Below the pieces are notes generated by a model, which was not told where the DNA came from, made no database searches, and worked only from the letters and a program-made list of their open reading frames with translations. Both the position numbers and the translations under genes were made by a program. Shown in pieces: positions 50,301 to 62,000 of a stretch of 64,000 nt of DNA. This DNA comes from Macrostomum hystrix (Eukaryota > Platyhelminthes > Macrostomidae), in assembly GCA_950097015.1 (NCBI GenBank), contig CATNEN010000038.1, forward strand, positions 22,072,001 through 22,136,000. Reading direction: 5' to 3'. The first letter of the stretch is position 1; the number at the start of each line of letters is the position of its first letter.

Positions 50301-52854
50301 GCCAAAGTATACTCGGTGGATTTGAAAATATTGTGTACAGCCCTGGCCGTTAGAACCTGTCGCATTGTTCGAGTTACAAGCTCGTCGCCACGATTCCCTG
50401 GCACCTCCATTGAACCGGTAAATCTGACACCGTAGGTCACGGAGAATTGCGAATCAACAACCGCCATTCGCTGATCAAACAGTGCCGCAGATTTCTCTTC
50501 AGTCTCGGTGAGATGCGGCAGATCGAACTGAATTGGCACCTGTTCAAACCAGGAATCGTCGATTGCCGATGCAATAGCGGCGTCCTTTGAATCTGGCGGC
50601 GCCTTTGATGTTGCCGCCAACGAGGCAGACCTTGTTGGCGAAGCTTGACTAGAACTGAGATGAGCTGAAAGAGGATCTGGGAGCTTTGTGATCAAACTTT
50701 GAGGATCTGAGAGCTTTGTGATCAAACTTTGAGGATCTGGGAGCTTTGTGATCAAACTTTGAGGATCTGGGAGCTTTGTGATCAAACTTTGAGGATCTGG
50801 GAGCTTTGTGATCAAACTTTGAGGATCTGGGAGCTTTGTGATCAAACTTTGAGGATCTGAGAGCTTTGTGATCAAACTTTGAGGATCTGGGAGCTTTGTG
50901 ATCAAACTTTGAGGATCTGGGAGCTTTGTGATCAAACTTTGAGGATCAGAGAGCTTTGTGATCAAACTTTGAGGATCTGGGAGCTTTGTGATCAAACTTT
51001 GAGGATCTGGGAGCTTTGTGACTAAGCTTTGAGGATCTGGGAGCTTTGTGATCAAACTTTGAGGATCTGAGAGCTTTGTGATCAAACTTTGAGGATCTGG
51101 GAGCTTTGTGATCAAACTTTGAGGATCTGGGAGCTTTGTGATCAAACTTTGAGGATCTGGGAGCTTTGTGATCAAACTTTGAGGATCTGGGAGCTTTGTG
51201 ATCAAACTTTGAGGATCTGGGAGCTTTGTGATCAAACTTTGAGGATCTGGGAGCTTTGTGATCAAACTTTGAGGATCTGGGAGCTTTGTGATCAAACTTT
51301 GAGGATCTGGGAGCTTTGTGATCAAACTTTGAGGATCTGGGAGCTTTGTGATCAAACTTTGAGGATCTGGGAGCTTTGTGATCAAACTTTGAGGATCTGA
51401 GACTTTTCTTTATCAAGATTCTAGGATCTGGTGGATTTCAAACCAAGCCGGATGAACAGGGAGGATTTCAAGGGATAAGTGTAGTGTAAGTGTAGTCCCG
51501 TCTCACTTGGCAGTTTAGTTGTCGGGACAAAATCCTTCGTATAGCCGCCGCCGCTAACCACAATGTTGGTGATGGCGGTGATCCATTCGTCGCGATCGAT
51601 TTCATTCTCGGCCTGGAGCACAATGGGTCTAAAACAAGAGTGGGGTGACTAGAATAGTAACGAGATAAGAAAGACAAAATTTGTGTTTAGCAAAGAGCGA
51701 CAAGTAGAGTGAGTGATGAGCCTAGAGTGACAAGATAGGCTAGTGATGAGCTCAGAGTGACAAGATAGGCTAGTGATGAGCTCAGAGTGACAAGATAGGC
51801 TAGTGATGAGCTCAGAGTGACAAGATAGGCTAGTGATGAGCTCAGAGTGACAAGATGAGTGAATAGTGAGCTCAGAGTGACACGATGAGTGAATAGTGAG
51901 TGACAATATGAGTGAATAGTGAGTGACAAGATGAGTGAATAGTGAGTGACAAGATGAGTGAATAGTGAGTGACAAGATGAGTGAATAGTGAGCTCAGAGT
52001 GACACGAGTGAATAGTGAGTGACAATATGAGTGAATAGTGAGTGACAAGATGAGTGAATAGTGAGCTCAGAGTGACAAGATGAGTGAATAGTGAGCTCAG
52101 AGTGACAAGATAGGCTAGTGATGAGCTCAGAGTGACAAGATAGGCTAGTGATGAGCTCAGAGTGACAAGATAGGCTAGTGATGAGCTCAGAGTGACAAGA
52201 TAGGCTAGTGATGAGCTCAGAGTGACAAGATGAGTGAATAGTGAGCTCAGAGTGACACGATGAGTGAATAGTGAGTGACAATATGAGTGAATAGTGAGTG
52301 ACAAGATGAGTAAATAGTGAGTGACAATATGAGTGAACAATGAGCTTAGAGTGACAAGATCAGTGAATAGTGAGCTCAGAGTGACAAGATAAGAGTGGCA
52401 AAATAAGCCTTGAAGCACTAAAACAGCATAGAAAGCCTGAATGAAGCCCTTCGCTCACTTCCGTCCGCCGGGCCCGCCAATCTGAAAGACGTGTCGCCTG
52501 TCGTCGGCGTCGCAGGGCTCAGCGTAGAGTCCGGGCTCGGCCAAGTCAACGAGGAGGCAGCCGGCCACATCGCGCCGACCCTGCCGCATCAGATTGCCAG
52601 TCTGGGTGTAGAAGAATTCGCGATCCCAGCGGGTCTGCAAAAGGCCGGCCCGGCTGCGTATCATCAGATAGCCGCTCTTGTGCGACAGATGCGGATTCGA
52701 ACCAGCGACCAAGGAGCCGCGCTGATTGGATGAGGACGAAGGCGAGGGCGGCGCCAAGGGCTCGGGTTGGTACACAGCGTCAGAGCAGGACTCTTCGATG
52801 GAAGCGACCAGATCGGCGGTGCGGGTTCGCTCCAGGTCCAGCTCACGTTGGCCA
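47251..52854 (-). CDS. APPL1: APPL adaptor protein (PH-PTB), 3' half
   Basis: Six exons (52459-52854, 51507-51628, 50250-50664, 48871-49111, 48447-48455, 47251-47373) join with matching phases. In order: a linker (SGQRELDLERTRTADLVAS); the PH domain (KSGYLMIRSRAGLLQ, TRWDREFFYTQTGNLM, DVAGCLLVDL, LQAENEIDRDEWITAITNI); the VPIQFDLP motif; the PTB domain (GVRFTGSMEVPGN, MRQVLTARAVHNIF, LVEPQTKLIR); and a charged tail ending ADVDKSP. APPL proteins bind Rab5 on early endosomes through BAR-PH and receptors through PTB. The BAR exons are not in the window; they would lie beyond the 32-bp array upstream. APPL1 and APPL2 cannot be told apart here, so the symbol is provisional. Confidence 0.92.
47480..48030. 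repeat. 36-bp minisatellite, APPL last intron
   Basis: About 15 copies of a unit with AAAATGGTCATAAACAATCT and ATGATCAACTGGGCCT. Some copies carry an extra ATCTATGATC. Confidence 0.93.
48031..48446. other. Unique part of the APPL last intron
   Basis: AT-rich sequence with nothing recognised. Confidence 0.55.
48447..48455 (-). CDS. APPL1: APPL 9-nt microexon (Asp-Glu-Ser)
   Basis: GACGAATCG sits between a strong acceptor (TTATTTGTTTCAG) and a perfect donor (GTAAGT), in phase 0 at both ends. Inclusion or skipping keeps the frame. Confidence 0.6.
48456..48870. other. APPL intron without minisatellite
   Basis: A 415-bp AT-rich intron. It is one of only two introns in the three main genes with no tandem array. 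Confidence 0.6.
48871..49111 (-). CDS. APPL1: APPL exon, end of PTB and coiled tail
   Basis: The 241-nt exon encodes CEFLLEDISFWASHSENTRL, LGLICRS and NLFACFTFECDSPASKVC (family VCYIFESNNEGEKIC), then the charged helix RQEAEAEKRSKEK. Donor is GTGGGG. Confidence 0.9.
49180..50235. repeat. 26-bp minisatellite, APPL intron
   Basis: About 40 copies of a 26-bp unit with CACTCTATACCACACTGA and (A/C)TCCCA, itself a near-dimer of 12-13 bp. The right part switches to CACACGGAATCCCATACTC. It starts about 12 nt inside the exon 50250-50664 donor. Confidence 0.95.
50250..50664 (-). CDS. APPL1: APPL exon, PTB domain start
   Basis: The 415-nt exon encodes HLSSSQASPTRSASLAA, EQVPIQFDLPHLTETEEKSA and the PTB core GVRFTGSMEVPGN to LVEPQTKLIR, ending AG|GTGAGG. 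The acceptor TCCTCTTTCAG lies six bases from the last minisatellite unit. Confidence 0.93.
50675..51415. repeat. 30-bp minisatellite, APPL intron
   Basis: About 25 near-identical copies of a strict 30-bp unit with GAGGATCTGGGAGCTTTGTG and ATCAAACTTT. On the minus strand it reads open in frame into the PTB exon, but the upstream exon hits stops if unspliced, so it is intronic. Confidence 0.96.
51507..51628 (-). CDS. APPL1: APPL exon, end of PH domain
   Basis: The 122-nt exon after TTGTTTTAG encodes PIVLQAENEIDRDEWITAIT and NIVVSGGGYTKDFVPTTKLP, the last helix of the PH domain. Donor CCAA|GTGAGA. Confidence 0.92.
51700..52395. repeat. 30-bp minisatellite, APPL intron
   Basis: About 23 copies of units with GAGCTCAGAGTGACAAGAT followed by either AGGCTAGTGAT or GAGTGAATAGT. 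A block of units (about 51720-51990) is repeated at about 52090-52340. Confidence 0.93.
52459..52854 (-). CDS. APPL1: APPL exon, linker and PH domain
   Basis: The 396-nt exon after AACAACACAG encodes ELDLERTRTADLVASIEES, a Pro/Ser-rich linker and the PH core (KSGYLMIRSRAGLLQ, WDREFFYTQTGNLMRQ, DDRRHVFQIGGPGGR). It ends AA|GTGAGC. Confidence 0.9.
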
Positions 52855-53039
52855 CTGTGTTGTTTTCAATCAAAAAAACAATTTTTGCGATAAGTGCTTA
52901 CAATCCTACTTATAAGCATGCTATGAGTAGAGTGCTGCGAAAATATCGTATTACCATGAAACCCTTTTTTAAAACATCCTTCTTTCCCAATCAGTAGCAC
53001 ATAAAACCTGAGGATCTGTTAAACTGGCAGCTATACAAA
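52855..53039. other. Start of the upstream APPL intron
   Basis: Unique AT-rich sequence, then two decayed copies of the 32-bp unit at 53010-53090. Confidence 0.6.
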
Positions 53040-56000
53040 CTGGGGATCAGATAAAATGACTGGAAAAAAACTAAGGATTTGGGAAAATGACAGCTTTACA
53101 AACTGAGGATCTGGGAAAATGACAGCTCTTCAAACTGAGGATCTGGGAAAATGACAGCTCTTCAAACTGAGGATCTGGGAAAATGACAGCTTTACAAACT
53201 GAGGATCTGGGAAAATGACAGCTTTACAAACTGAGGATCTGGGAAAATGACAGCTCTTCAAACTGAGGATCTAGGAAAATGACAGCTTTACAAACTGAGG
53301 ATCTAGGAAAATGACAGCTCTTCAAACTGAGGATCTGAGAAAATGACAGCTCTTCAAACTGAGGATCTAGGAAAATGACAGCTCTTCAAACTGAGGATCT
53401 AGGAAAATGACAGCTCTTCAAACTGAGGATCTAGGAAAATGACAGCTTTACAAACTGAGGATCTGGGAAAATGACAGCTCTTCAAACTGAGGATCTGGGA
53501 AAATGACAGCTCTTCAAACTGAGGATCTGGGAAAATGACAGCTCTTCAAACTGAGGATCTAGGAAAATGACAGCTCTTCAAACTGAGGATCTAGGAAAAT
53601 GACAGCTCTTCAAACTGAGGATCTAGGAAAATGACAGCTCTTCAAACTGAGGATCTAGGAAAATGACAGCTCTTCAAACTGAGGATCTAGGAAAATGACA
53701 GCTTTACAAACTGAGGATCTGGGAAAATGACAGCTCTTCAAACTGAGGATCTGGGAAAATGACAGCTCTTCAAACTGAGGATCTGGGAAAATGACAGCTC
53801 TTCAAACTGAGGATCTAGGAAAATGACAGCTCTTCAAACTGAGGATCTGAGAAAATGACAGCTCTTCAAACTGAGGATCTGAGAAAATGACAGCTCTTCA
53901 AACTGAGGATCTGAGAAAATGACAGCTCTTCAAACTGAGGATCTAGGAAAATGACAGCTCTTCAAACTGAGGATCTAGGAAAATGACAGCTCTTCAAACT
54001 GAGGATCTGGGAAAATGACAGCTCTTCAAACTGAGGATCTGGGAAAATGACAGCTCTTCAAACTGAGGATCTGGGAAAATGACAGCTCTTCAAACTGAGG
54101 ATCTGGGAAAATGACAGCTTTACAAACTGAGGATCTAGGAAAATGACAGCTCTTCAAACTGAGGATCTGGGAAAATGACAGCTCTTCAAACTGAGGATCT
54201 GGGAAAATGACAGCTCTTCAAACTGAGGATCTGGGAAAATGACAGCTCTTCAAACTGAGGATTTAGGAAAATGACAGCTCTTCAAACTGAGGATCTAGGA
54301 AAATGACAGCTCTTCAAACTGAGGATCTGGGAAAATGACAGCTCTTCAAACTGAGGATCTGGGAAAATGACAGCTCTTCAAACTGAGGATCTGGGAAAAT
54401 GACAGCTCTTCAAACTGAGGATCTGGGAAAATGACAGCTTTTCAAACTGAGGATCTAGGAAAATGACAGCTCTTCAAACTGAGGATCTAGGAAAATGACA
54501 GCTCTTCAAACTGAGGATCTAGGAAAATGACAGCTCTTCAAACTGAGGATCTAGGAAAATGACAGCTCTTCAAACTGAGGATCTAGGAAAATGACAGCTC
54601 TTCAAACTGAGGATCTGGGAAAATGACAGCTCTTCAAACTGAGGATCTAGGAAAATGACAGCTCTTCAAACTGAGGATCTAGGAAAATGACAGCTCTTCA
54701 AACTGAGGATCTGAGAAAATGACAGCTCTTCAAACTGAGGATCTAGGAAAATGACAGCTCTTCAAACTGAGGATCTAGGAAAATGACAGCTCTTCAAACT
54801 GAGGATCTAGGAAAATGACAGCTCTTCAAACTGAGGATCTAGGAAAATGACAGCTCTTCAAACTGAGGATCTAGGAAAATGACAGCTCTTCAAACTGAGG
54901 ATCTAGGAAAATGACAGCTCTTCAAACTGAGGATCTGGGAAAATGACAGCTCTTCAAACTGAGGATCTAGGAAAATGACAGCTTTACAAACTGAGGATCT
55001 GGGAAAATGACAGCTCTTCAAACTGAGGATCTGGGAAAATGACAGCTTTACAAACTGAGGATCTGGGAAAATGACAGCTCTTCAAACTGAGGATCTAGGA
55101 AAATGACAGCTCTTCAAACTGAGGATCTGGGAAAATGACAGCTCTTCAAACTGAGGATCTGGGAAAATGACAGCTTTACAAACTGAGGATCTGGGAAAAT
55201 GACAGCTCTTCAAACTGAGGATCTAGGAAAATGACAGCTCTTAAAACTGAGGATCTGGGAAAATGACAGCTCTTCAAACTGAGGATCTGGGAAAATGACA
55301 GCTCTTCAAACTGAGGATCTGGGAAAATGACAGCTCTTCAAACTGAGGATTTAGGAAAATGACAGCTCTTCAAACTGAGGATCTAGGAAAATGACAGCTC
55401 TTCAAACTGAGGATCTGGGAAAATGACAGCTCTTCAAACTGAGGATCTGGGAAAATGACAGCTCTTCAAACTGAGGATCTGAGAAAATGACAGCTCTTCA
55501 AACTGAGGATCTGGGAAAATGACAGCTTTTCAAACTGAGGATCTAGGAAAATGACAGCTCTTCAAACTGAGGATCTAGGAAAATGACAGCTCTTCAAACT
55601 GAGGATCTGGGAAAATGACAGCTCTTCAAACTGAGGATCTAGGAAAATGACAGCTCTTCAAACTGAGGATCTAGGAAAATGACAGCTCTTTAAACTGAGG
55701 ATCTGGGAAAATGACAGCTCTTCAAACTGAGGATCTAGGAAAATGACAGCTCTTCAAACTGAGGATCTAGGAAAATGACAGCTCTTCAAACTGAGGATCT
55801 GAAAAAATGACAGCTCTTCAAACTGAGGATCTAGGAAAATGACAGCTCTTCAAACTGAGGATCTAGGAAAATGACAGCTCTTCAAACTGAGGATCTAGGA
55901 AAATGACAGCTCTTCAAACTGAGGATCTAGGAAAATGACAGCTCTTCAAACTGAGGATCTAGGAAAATGACAGCTCTTCAAACTGAGGATCTAGGAAAAT

Positions 56001-59000
56001 GACAGCTCTTCAAACTGAGGATCTAGGAAAATGACAGCTCTTCAAACTGAGGATCTGGGAAAATGACAGCTCTTCAAACTGAGGATCTGGGAAAATGACA
56101 GCTTTACAAACTGAGGATCTGGGAAAATGACAGCTCTTCAAACTGAGGATCTGGGAAAATGACAGCTTTACAAACTGAGGATCTGGGAAAATGACAGCTC
56201 TTCAAACTGAGGATCTAGGAAAATGACAGCTCTTCAAACTGAGGATCTGGGAAAATGACAGCTCTTCAAACTGAGGATCTGGGAAAATGACAGCTTTACA
56301 AACTGAGGATCTGGGAAAATGACAGCTCTTCAAACTGAGGATCTAGGAAAATGACAGCTCTTAAAACTGAGGATCTGGGAAAATGACAGCTCTTCAAACT
56401 GAGGATCTGGGAAAATGACAGCTCTTCAAACTGAGGATCTGGAAAAATGACAGCTCTTCAAACTGAGGATCTGGGAAAATGACAGCTCTTCAAACTGAGG
56501 ATCTAGGAAAATGACAGCTCTTCAAACTGAGGATCTAGGAAAATGACAGCTCTTCAAACTGAGGATCTAGGAAAATGACAGCTCTTCAAACTGAGGATCT
56601 GGGAAAATGACAGCTCTTCAAACTGAGGATCTAGGAAAATGACAGCTCTTCAAACTGAGGATCTAGGAAAATGACAGCTCTTCAAACTGAGGATCTAGGA
56701 AAATGACAGCTCTTCAAACTGAGGATCTAGGAAAATGACAGCTCTTCAAACTGAGGATCTAGGAAAATGACAGCTCTTCAAACTGAGGATCTGGGAAAAT
56801 GACAGCTCTTCAAACTGAGGATCTAGGAAAATGACAGCTCTTCAAACTGAGGATCTAGGAAAATGACAGCTCTTCAAACTGAGGATCTGAGAAAATGACA
56901 GCTCTTCAAACTGAGGATCTAGGAAAATGACAGCTCTTCAAACTGAGGATCTAGGAAAATGACAGCTCTTCAAACTGAGGATCTGGGAAAATGACAGCTC
57001 TTCAAACTGAGGATCTGGGAAAATGACAGCTCTTCAAACTGAGGATCTGGGAAAATGACAGCTTTACAAACTGAGGATCTGGGAAAATGACAGCTTTACA
57101 AACTGAGGATCTGGGAAAATGACAGCTCTTCAAACTGAGGATCTAGGAAAATGACAGCTCTTCAAACTGAGGATCTGGGAAAATGACAGCTCTTCAAACT
57201 GAGGATCTGGGAAAATGACAGCTTTACAAACTGAGGATCTGGGAAAATGACAGCTCTTCAAACTGAGGATCTAGGAAAATGACAGCTCTTAAAACTGAGG
57301 ATCTGGGAAAATGACAGCTCTTCAAACTGAGGATCTGGGAAAATGACAGCTCTTCAAACTGAGGATCTGGGAAAATGACAGCTCTTCAAACTGAGGATTT
57401 AGGAAAATGACAGCTCTTCAAACTGAGGATCTAGGAAAATGACAGCTCTTCAAACTGAGGATCTGGGAAAATGACAGCTCTTCAAACTGAGGATCTGGGA
57501 AAATGACAGCTCTTCAAACTGAGGATCTGAGAAAATGACAGCTCTTCAAACTGAGGATCTGGGAAAATGACAGCTTTTCAAACTGAGGATCTAGGAAAAT
57601 GACAGCTCTTCAAACTGAGGATCTAGGAAAATGACAGCTCTTCAAACTGAGGATCTGGGAAAATGACAGCTCTTCAAACTGAGGATCTAGGAAAATGACA
57701 GCTCTTCAAACTGAGGATCTAGGAAAATGACAGCTCTTCAAACTGAGGATCTGGGAAAATGACAGCTCTTCAAACTGAGGATCTAGGAAAATGACAGCTC
57801 TTCAAACTGAGGATCTAGGAAAATGACAGCTCTTCAAACTGAGGATCTGAAAAAATGACAGCTCTTCAAACTGAGGATCTAGGAAAATGACAGCTCTTCA
57901 AACTGAGGATCTAGGAAAATGACAGCTCTTCAAACTGAGGATCTAGGAAAATGACAGCTCTTCAAACTGAGGATCTAGGAAAATGACAGCTCTTCAAACT
58001 GAGGATCTAGGAAAATGACAGCTCTTCAAACTGAGGATCTAGGAAAATGACAGCTCTTCAAACTGAGGATCTGGGAAAATGACAGCTCTTCAAACTGAGG
58101 ATCTGGGAAAATGACAGCTTTACAAACTGAGGATCTGGGAAAATGACAGCTCTTCAAACTGAGGATCTGGGAAAATGACAGCTTTACAAACTGAGGATCT
58201 GGGAAAATGACAGCTCTTCAAACTGAGGATCTGGGAAAATGACAGCTCTTCAAACTGAGGATTTAGGAAAATGACAGCTCTTCAAACTGAGGATCTAGGA
58301 AAATGACAGCTCTTCAAACTGAGGATCTGGGAAAATGACAGCTCTTCAAACTGAGGATCTGGGAAAATGACAGCTCTTCAAACTGAGGATCTGAGAAAAT
58401 GACAGCTCTTCAAACTGAGGATCTGGGAAAATGACAGCTTTTCAAACTGAGGATCTAGGAAAATGACAGCTCTTCAAACTGAGGATCTAGGAAAATGACA
58501 GCTCTTCAAACTGAGGATCTGGGAAAATGACAGCTCTTCAAACTGAGGATCTAGGAAAATGACAGCTCTTCAAACTGAGGATCTAGGAAAATGACAGCTC
58601 TTCAAACTGAGGATCTGGGAAAATGACAGCTCTTCAAACTGAGGATCTAGGAAAATGACAGCTCTTCAAACTGAGGATCTAGGAAAATGACAGCTCTTCA
58701 AACTGAGGATCAGAAAAAATGACAGCTCTTCAAACTGAGGATCTAGGAAAATGACAGCTCTTCAAACTGAGGATCTAGGAAAATGACAGCTCTTCAAACT
58801 GAGGATCTAGGAAAATGACAGCTCTTCAAACTGAGGATCTAGGAAAATGACAGCTCTTCAAACTGAGGATCTAGGAAAATGACAGCTCTTCAAACTGAGG
58901 ATCTAGGAAAATGACAGCTCTTCAAACTGAGGATCTGGGAAAATGACAGCTCTTCAAACTGAGGATCTGGGAAAATGACAGCTTTACAAACTGAGGATCT

Positions 59001-62000
59001 GGGAAAATGACAGCTCTTCAAACTGAGGATCTGGGAAAATGACAGCTTTACAAACTGAGGATCTGGGAAAATGACAGCTCTTCAAACTGAGGATCTAGGA
59101 AAATGACAGCTCTTCAAACTGAGGATCTGGGAAAATGACAGCTCTTCAAACTGAGGATCTGGGAAAATGACAGCTTTACAAACTGAGGATCTGGGAAAAT
59201 GACAGCTCTTCAAACTGAGGATCTAGGAAAATGACAGCTCTTAAAACTGAGGATCTGGGAAAATGACAGCTCTTCAAACTGAGGATCTGGGAAAATGACA
59301 GCTCTTCAAACTGAGGATCTGGAAAAATGACAGCTCTTCAAACTGAGGATCTGGGAAAATGACAGCTCTTCAAACTGAGGATCTAGGAAAATGACAGCTC
59401 TTCAAACTGAGGATCTAGGAAAATGACAGCTCTTCAAACTGAGGATCTGGGAAAATGACAGCTCTTCAAACTGAGGATCTAGGAAAATGACAGCTCTTCA
59501 AACTGAGGATCTAGGAAAATGACAGCTCTTCAAACTGAGGATCTGGGAAAATGACAGCTCTTCAAACTGAGGATCTGGGAAAATGACAGCTCTTCAAACT
59601 GAGGATCTGAGAAAATGACAGCTCTTCAAACTGAGGATCTAGGAAAATGACAGCTGTTCAAACTGAGGATCTAGGAAAATGACAGCTCTTCAAACTGAGG
59701 ATCTAGGAAAATGACAGCTCTTCAAACTGAGGATCTGGGAAAATGACAGTTCTTCAAACTGAGGATCTAGGAAAATGACAGCTGTTCAAACTGAGGATCT
59801 AGGAAAATGACAGCTCTTCAAACTGAGGATCTAGGAAAATGACAGCTCTTCAAACTGAGGATCTGGGAAAATGACAGCTCTTCAAACTGAGGATCTAGGA
59901 AAATGACAGCTCTTCAAACTGAGGATCTAGGAAAATGACAGCTCTTCAAACTGAGGATCTGAGAAAATGACAGCTCTTCAAACTGAGGATCTAGGAAAAT
60001 GACAGCTCTTCAAACTGAGGATCTAGGAAAATGACAGCTTTACAAACTGAGGATCTGGGAAAATGACAGCTCTTCAAACTGAGGATCTGGGAAAATGACA
60101 GCTCTTCAAACTGAGGATCTGGGAAAATGACAGCTCTTCAAACTGAGGATCTAGGAAAATGACAGCTCTTCAAACTGAGGATCTGAGAAAATGACAGCTC
60201 TTCAAACTGAGGATCTGAGAAAATGACAGCTCTTCAAACTGAGGATCTGAGAAAATGACAGCTCTTCAAACTGAGGATCTGGGAAAATGACAGCTCTTCA
60301 AACTGAGGATCTAGGAAAATGACAGCTCTTCAAACTGAGGATCTAGGAAAATGACAGCTCTTCAAACTGAGGATCTAGGAAAATGACAGCTCTTCAAACT
60401 GAGGATCTGGGAAAATGACAGCTCTTCAAACTGAGGATCTGGGAAAATGACAGCTCTTCAAACTGAGGATCTGGGAAAATGACAGCTCTTCAAACTGAGG
60501 ATCTGGGAAAATGACAGCTTTACAAACTGAGGATCTAGGAAAATGACAGCTGTTCAAACTGAGGATCTGGGAAAATGACAGCTCTTCAAACTGAGGATCT
60601 GGGAAAATGACAGCTCTTCAAACTGAGGATCTGGGAAAATGACAGCTCTTCAAACTGAGGATTTAGGAAAATGACAGCTCTTCAAACTGAGGATCTAGGA
60701 AAATGACAGCTCTTCAAACTGAGGATCTGGGAAAATGACAGCTCTTCAAACTGAGGATCTGCGAAAATGACAGCTCTTCAAACTGAGGATCTGAGAAAAT
60801 GACAGCTCTTCAAACTGAGGATCTGGGAAAATGACAGCTCTTCAAACTGAGGATCTGGGAAAATGACAGCTCTTCAAACTGAGGATCTGGGAAAATGACA
60901 GCTCTTCAAACTGAGGATCTAGGAAAATGACAGCTCTTCAAACTGAGGATCTGAGAAAATGACAGCTCTTCAAACTGAGGATCTGAGAAAATGACAGCTC
61001 TTCAAACTGAGGATCTAGGAAAATGACAGCTCTTCAAACTGAGGATCTGGGAAAATGACAGCTCTTCAAACTGAGGATCTGGGAAAATGACAGCTCTTCA
61101 AACTGAGGATCTGGAAAAATGACAGCTCTTCAAACTGAGGATCTGGGAAAATGACAGCTCTTCAAACTGAGGATCTAGGAAAATGACAGCTCTTCAAACT
61201 GAGGATCTGGGAAAATGACAGCTCTTCAAACTGAGGATCTAGGAAAATGACAGCTCTTCAAACTGAGGATCTAGGAAAATGACAGCTCTTCAAACTGAGG
61301 ATCTGGGAAAATGACAGCTCTTCAAACTGAGGATCTAGGAAAATGACAGCTCTTCAAACTGAGGATCTAGGAAAATGACAGCTCTTCAAACTGAGGATCT
61401 GGGAAAATGACAGCTCTTCAAACTGAGGATCTGGGAAAATGACAGCTCTTCAAACTGAGGATCTGAGAAAATGACAGCTCTTCAAACTGAGGATCTAGGA
61501 AAATGACAGCTGTTCAAACTGAGGATCTAGGAAAATGACAGCTCTTCAAACTGAGGATCTGGGAAAATGACAGCTCTTCAAACTGAGGATCTGGGAAAAT
61601 GACAGCTCTTCAAACTGAGGATCTGGGAAAATGACAGCTCTTCAAACTGAGGATCTGGGAAAATGACAGCTCTTCAAACTGAGGATCTAGGAAAATGACA
61701 GCTGTTCAAACTGAGGATCTGGGAAAATGACAGCTCTTCAAACTGAGGATCTGGGAAAATGACAGCTCTTCAAACTGAGGATCTGGGAAAATGACAGCTC
61801 TTCAAACTGAGGATTTAGGAAAATGACAGCTCTTCAAACTGAGGATCTAGGAAAATGACAGCTCTTCAAACTGAGGATCTGGGAAAATGACAGCTCTTCA
61901 AACTGAGGATCTGGGAAAATGACAGCTCTTCAAACTGAGGATCTGAGAAAATGACAGCTCTTCAAACTGAGGATCTGGGAAAATGACAGCTCTTCAAACT

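Noticed and set aside
49131-50353. Tyr/Trp-rich and Tyr/Thr-rich frames over 200 codons
   Set aside because: Translations of the 26-bp intronic array on both strands. The APPL phases match only if it is removed.
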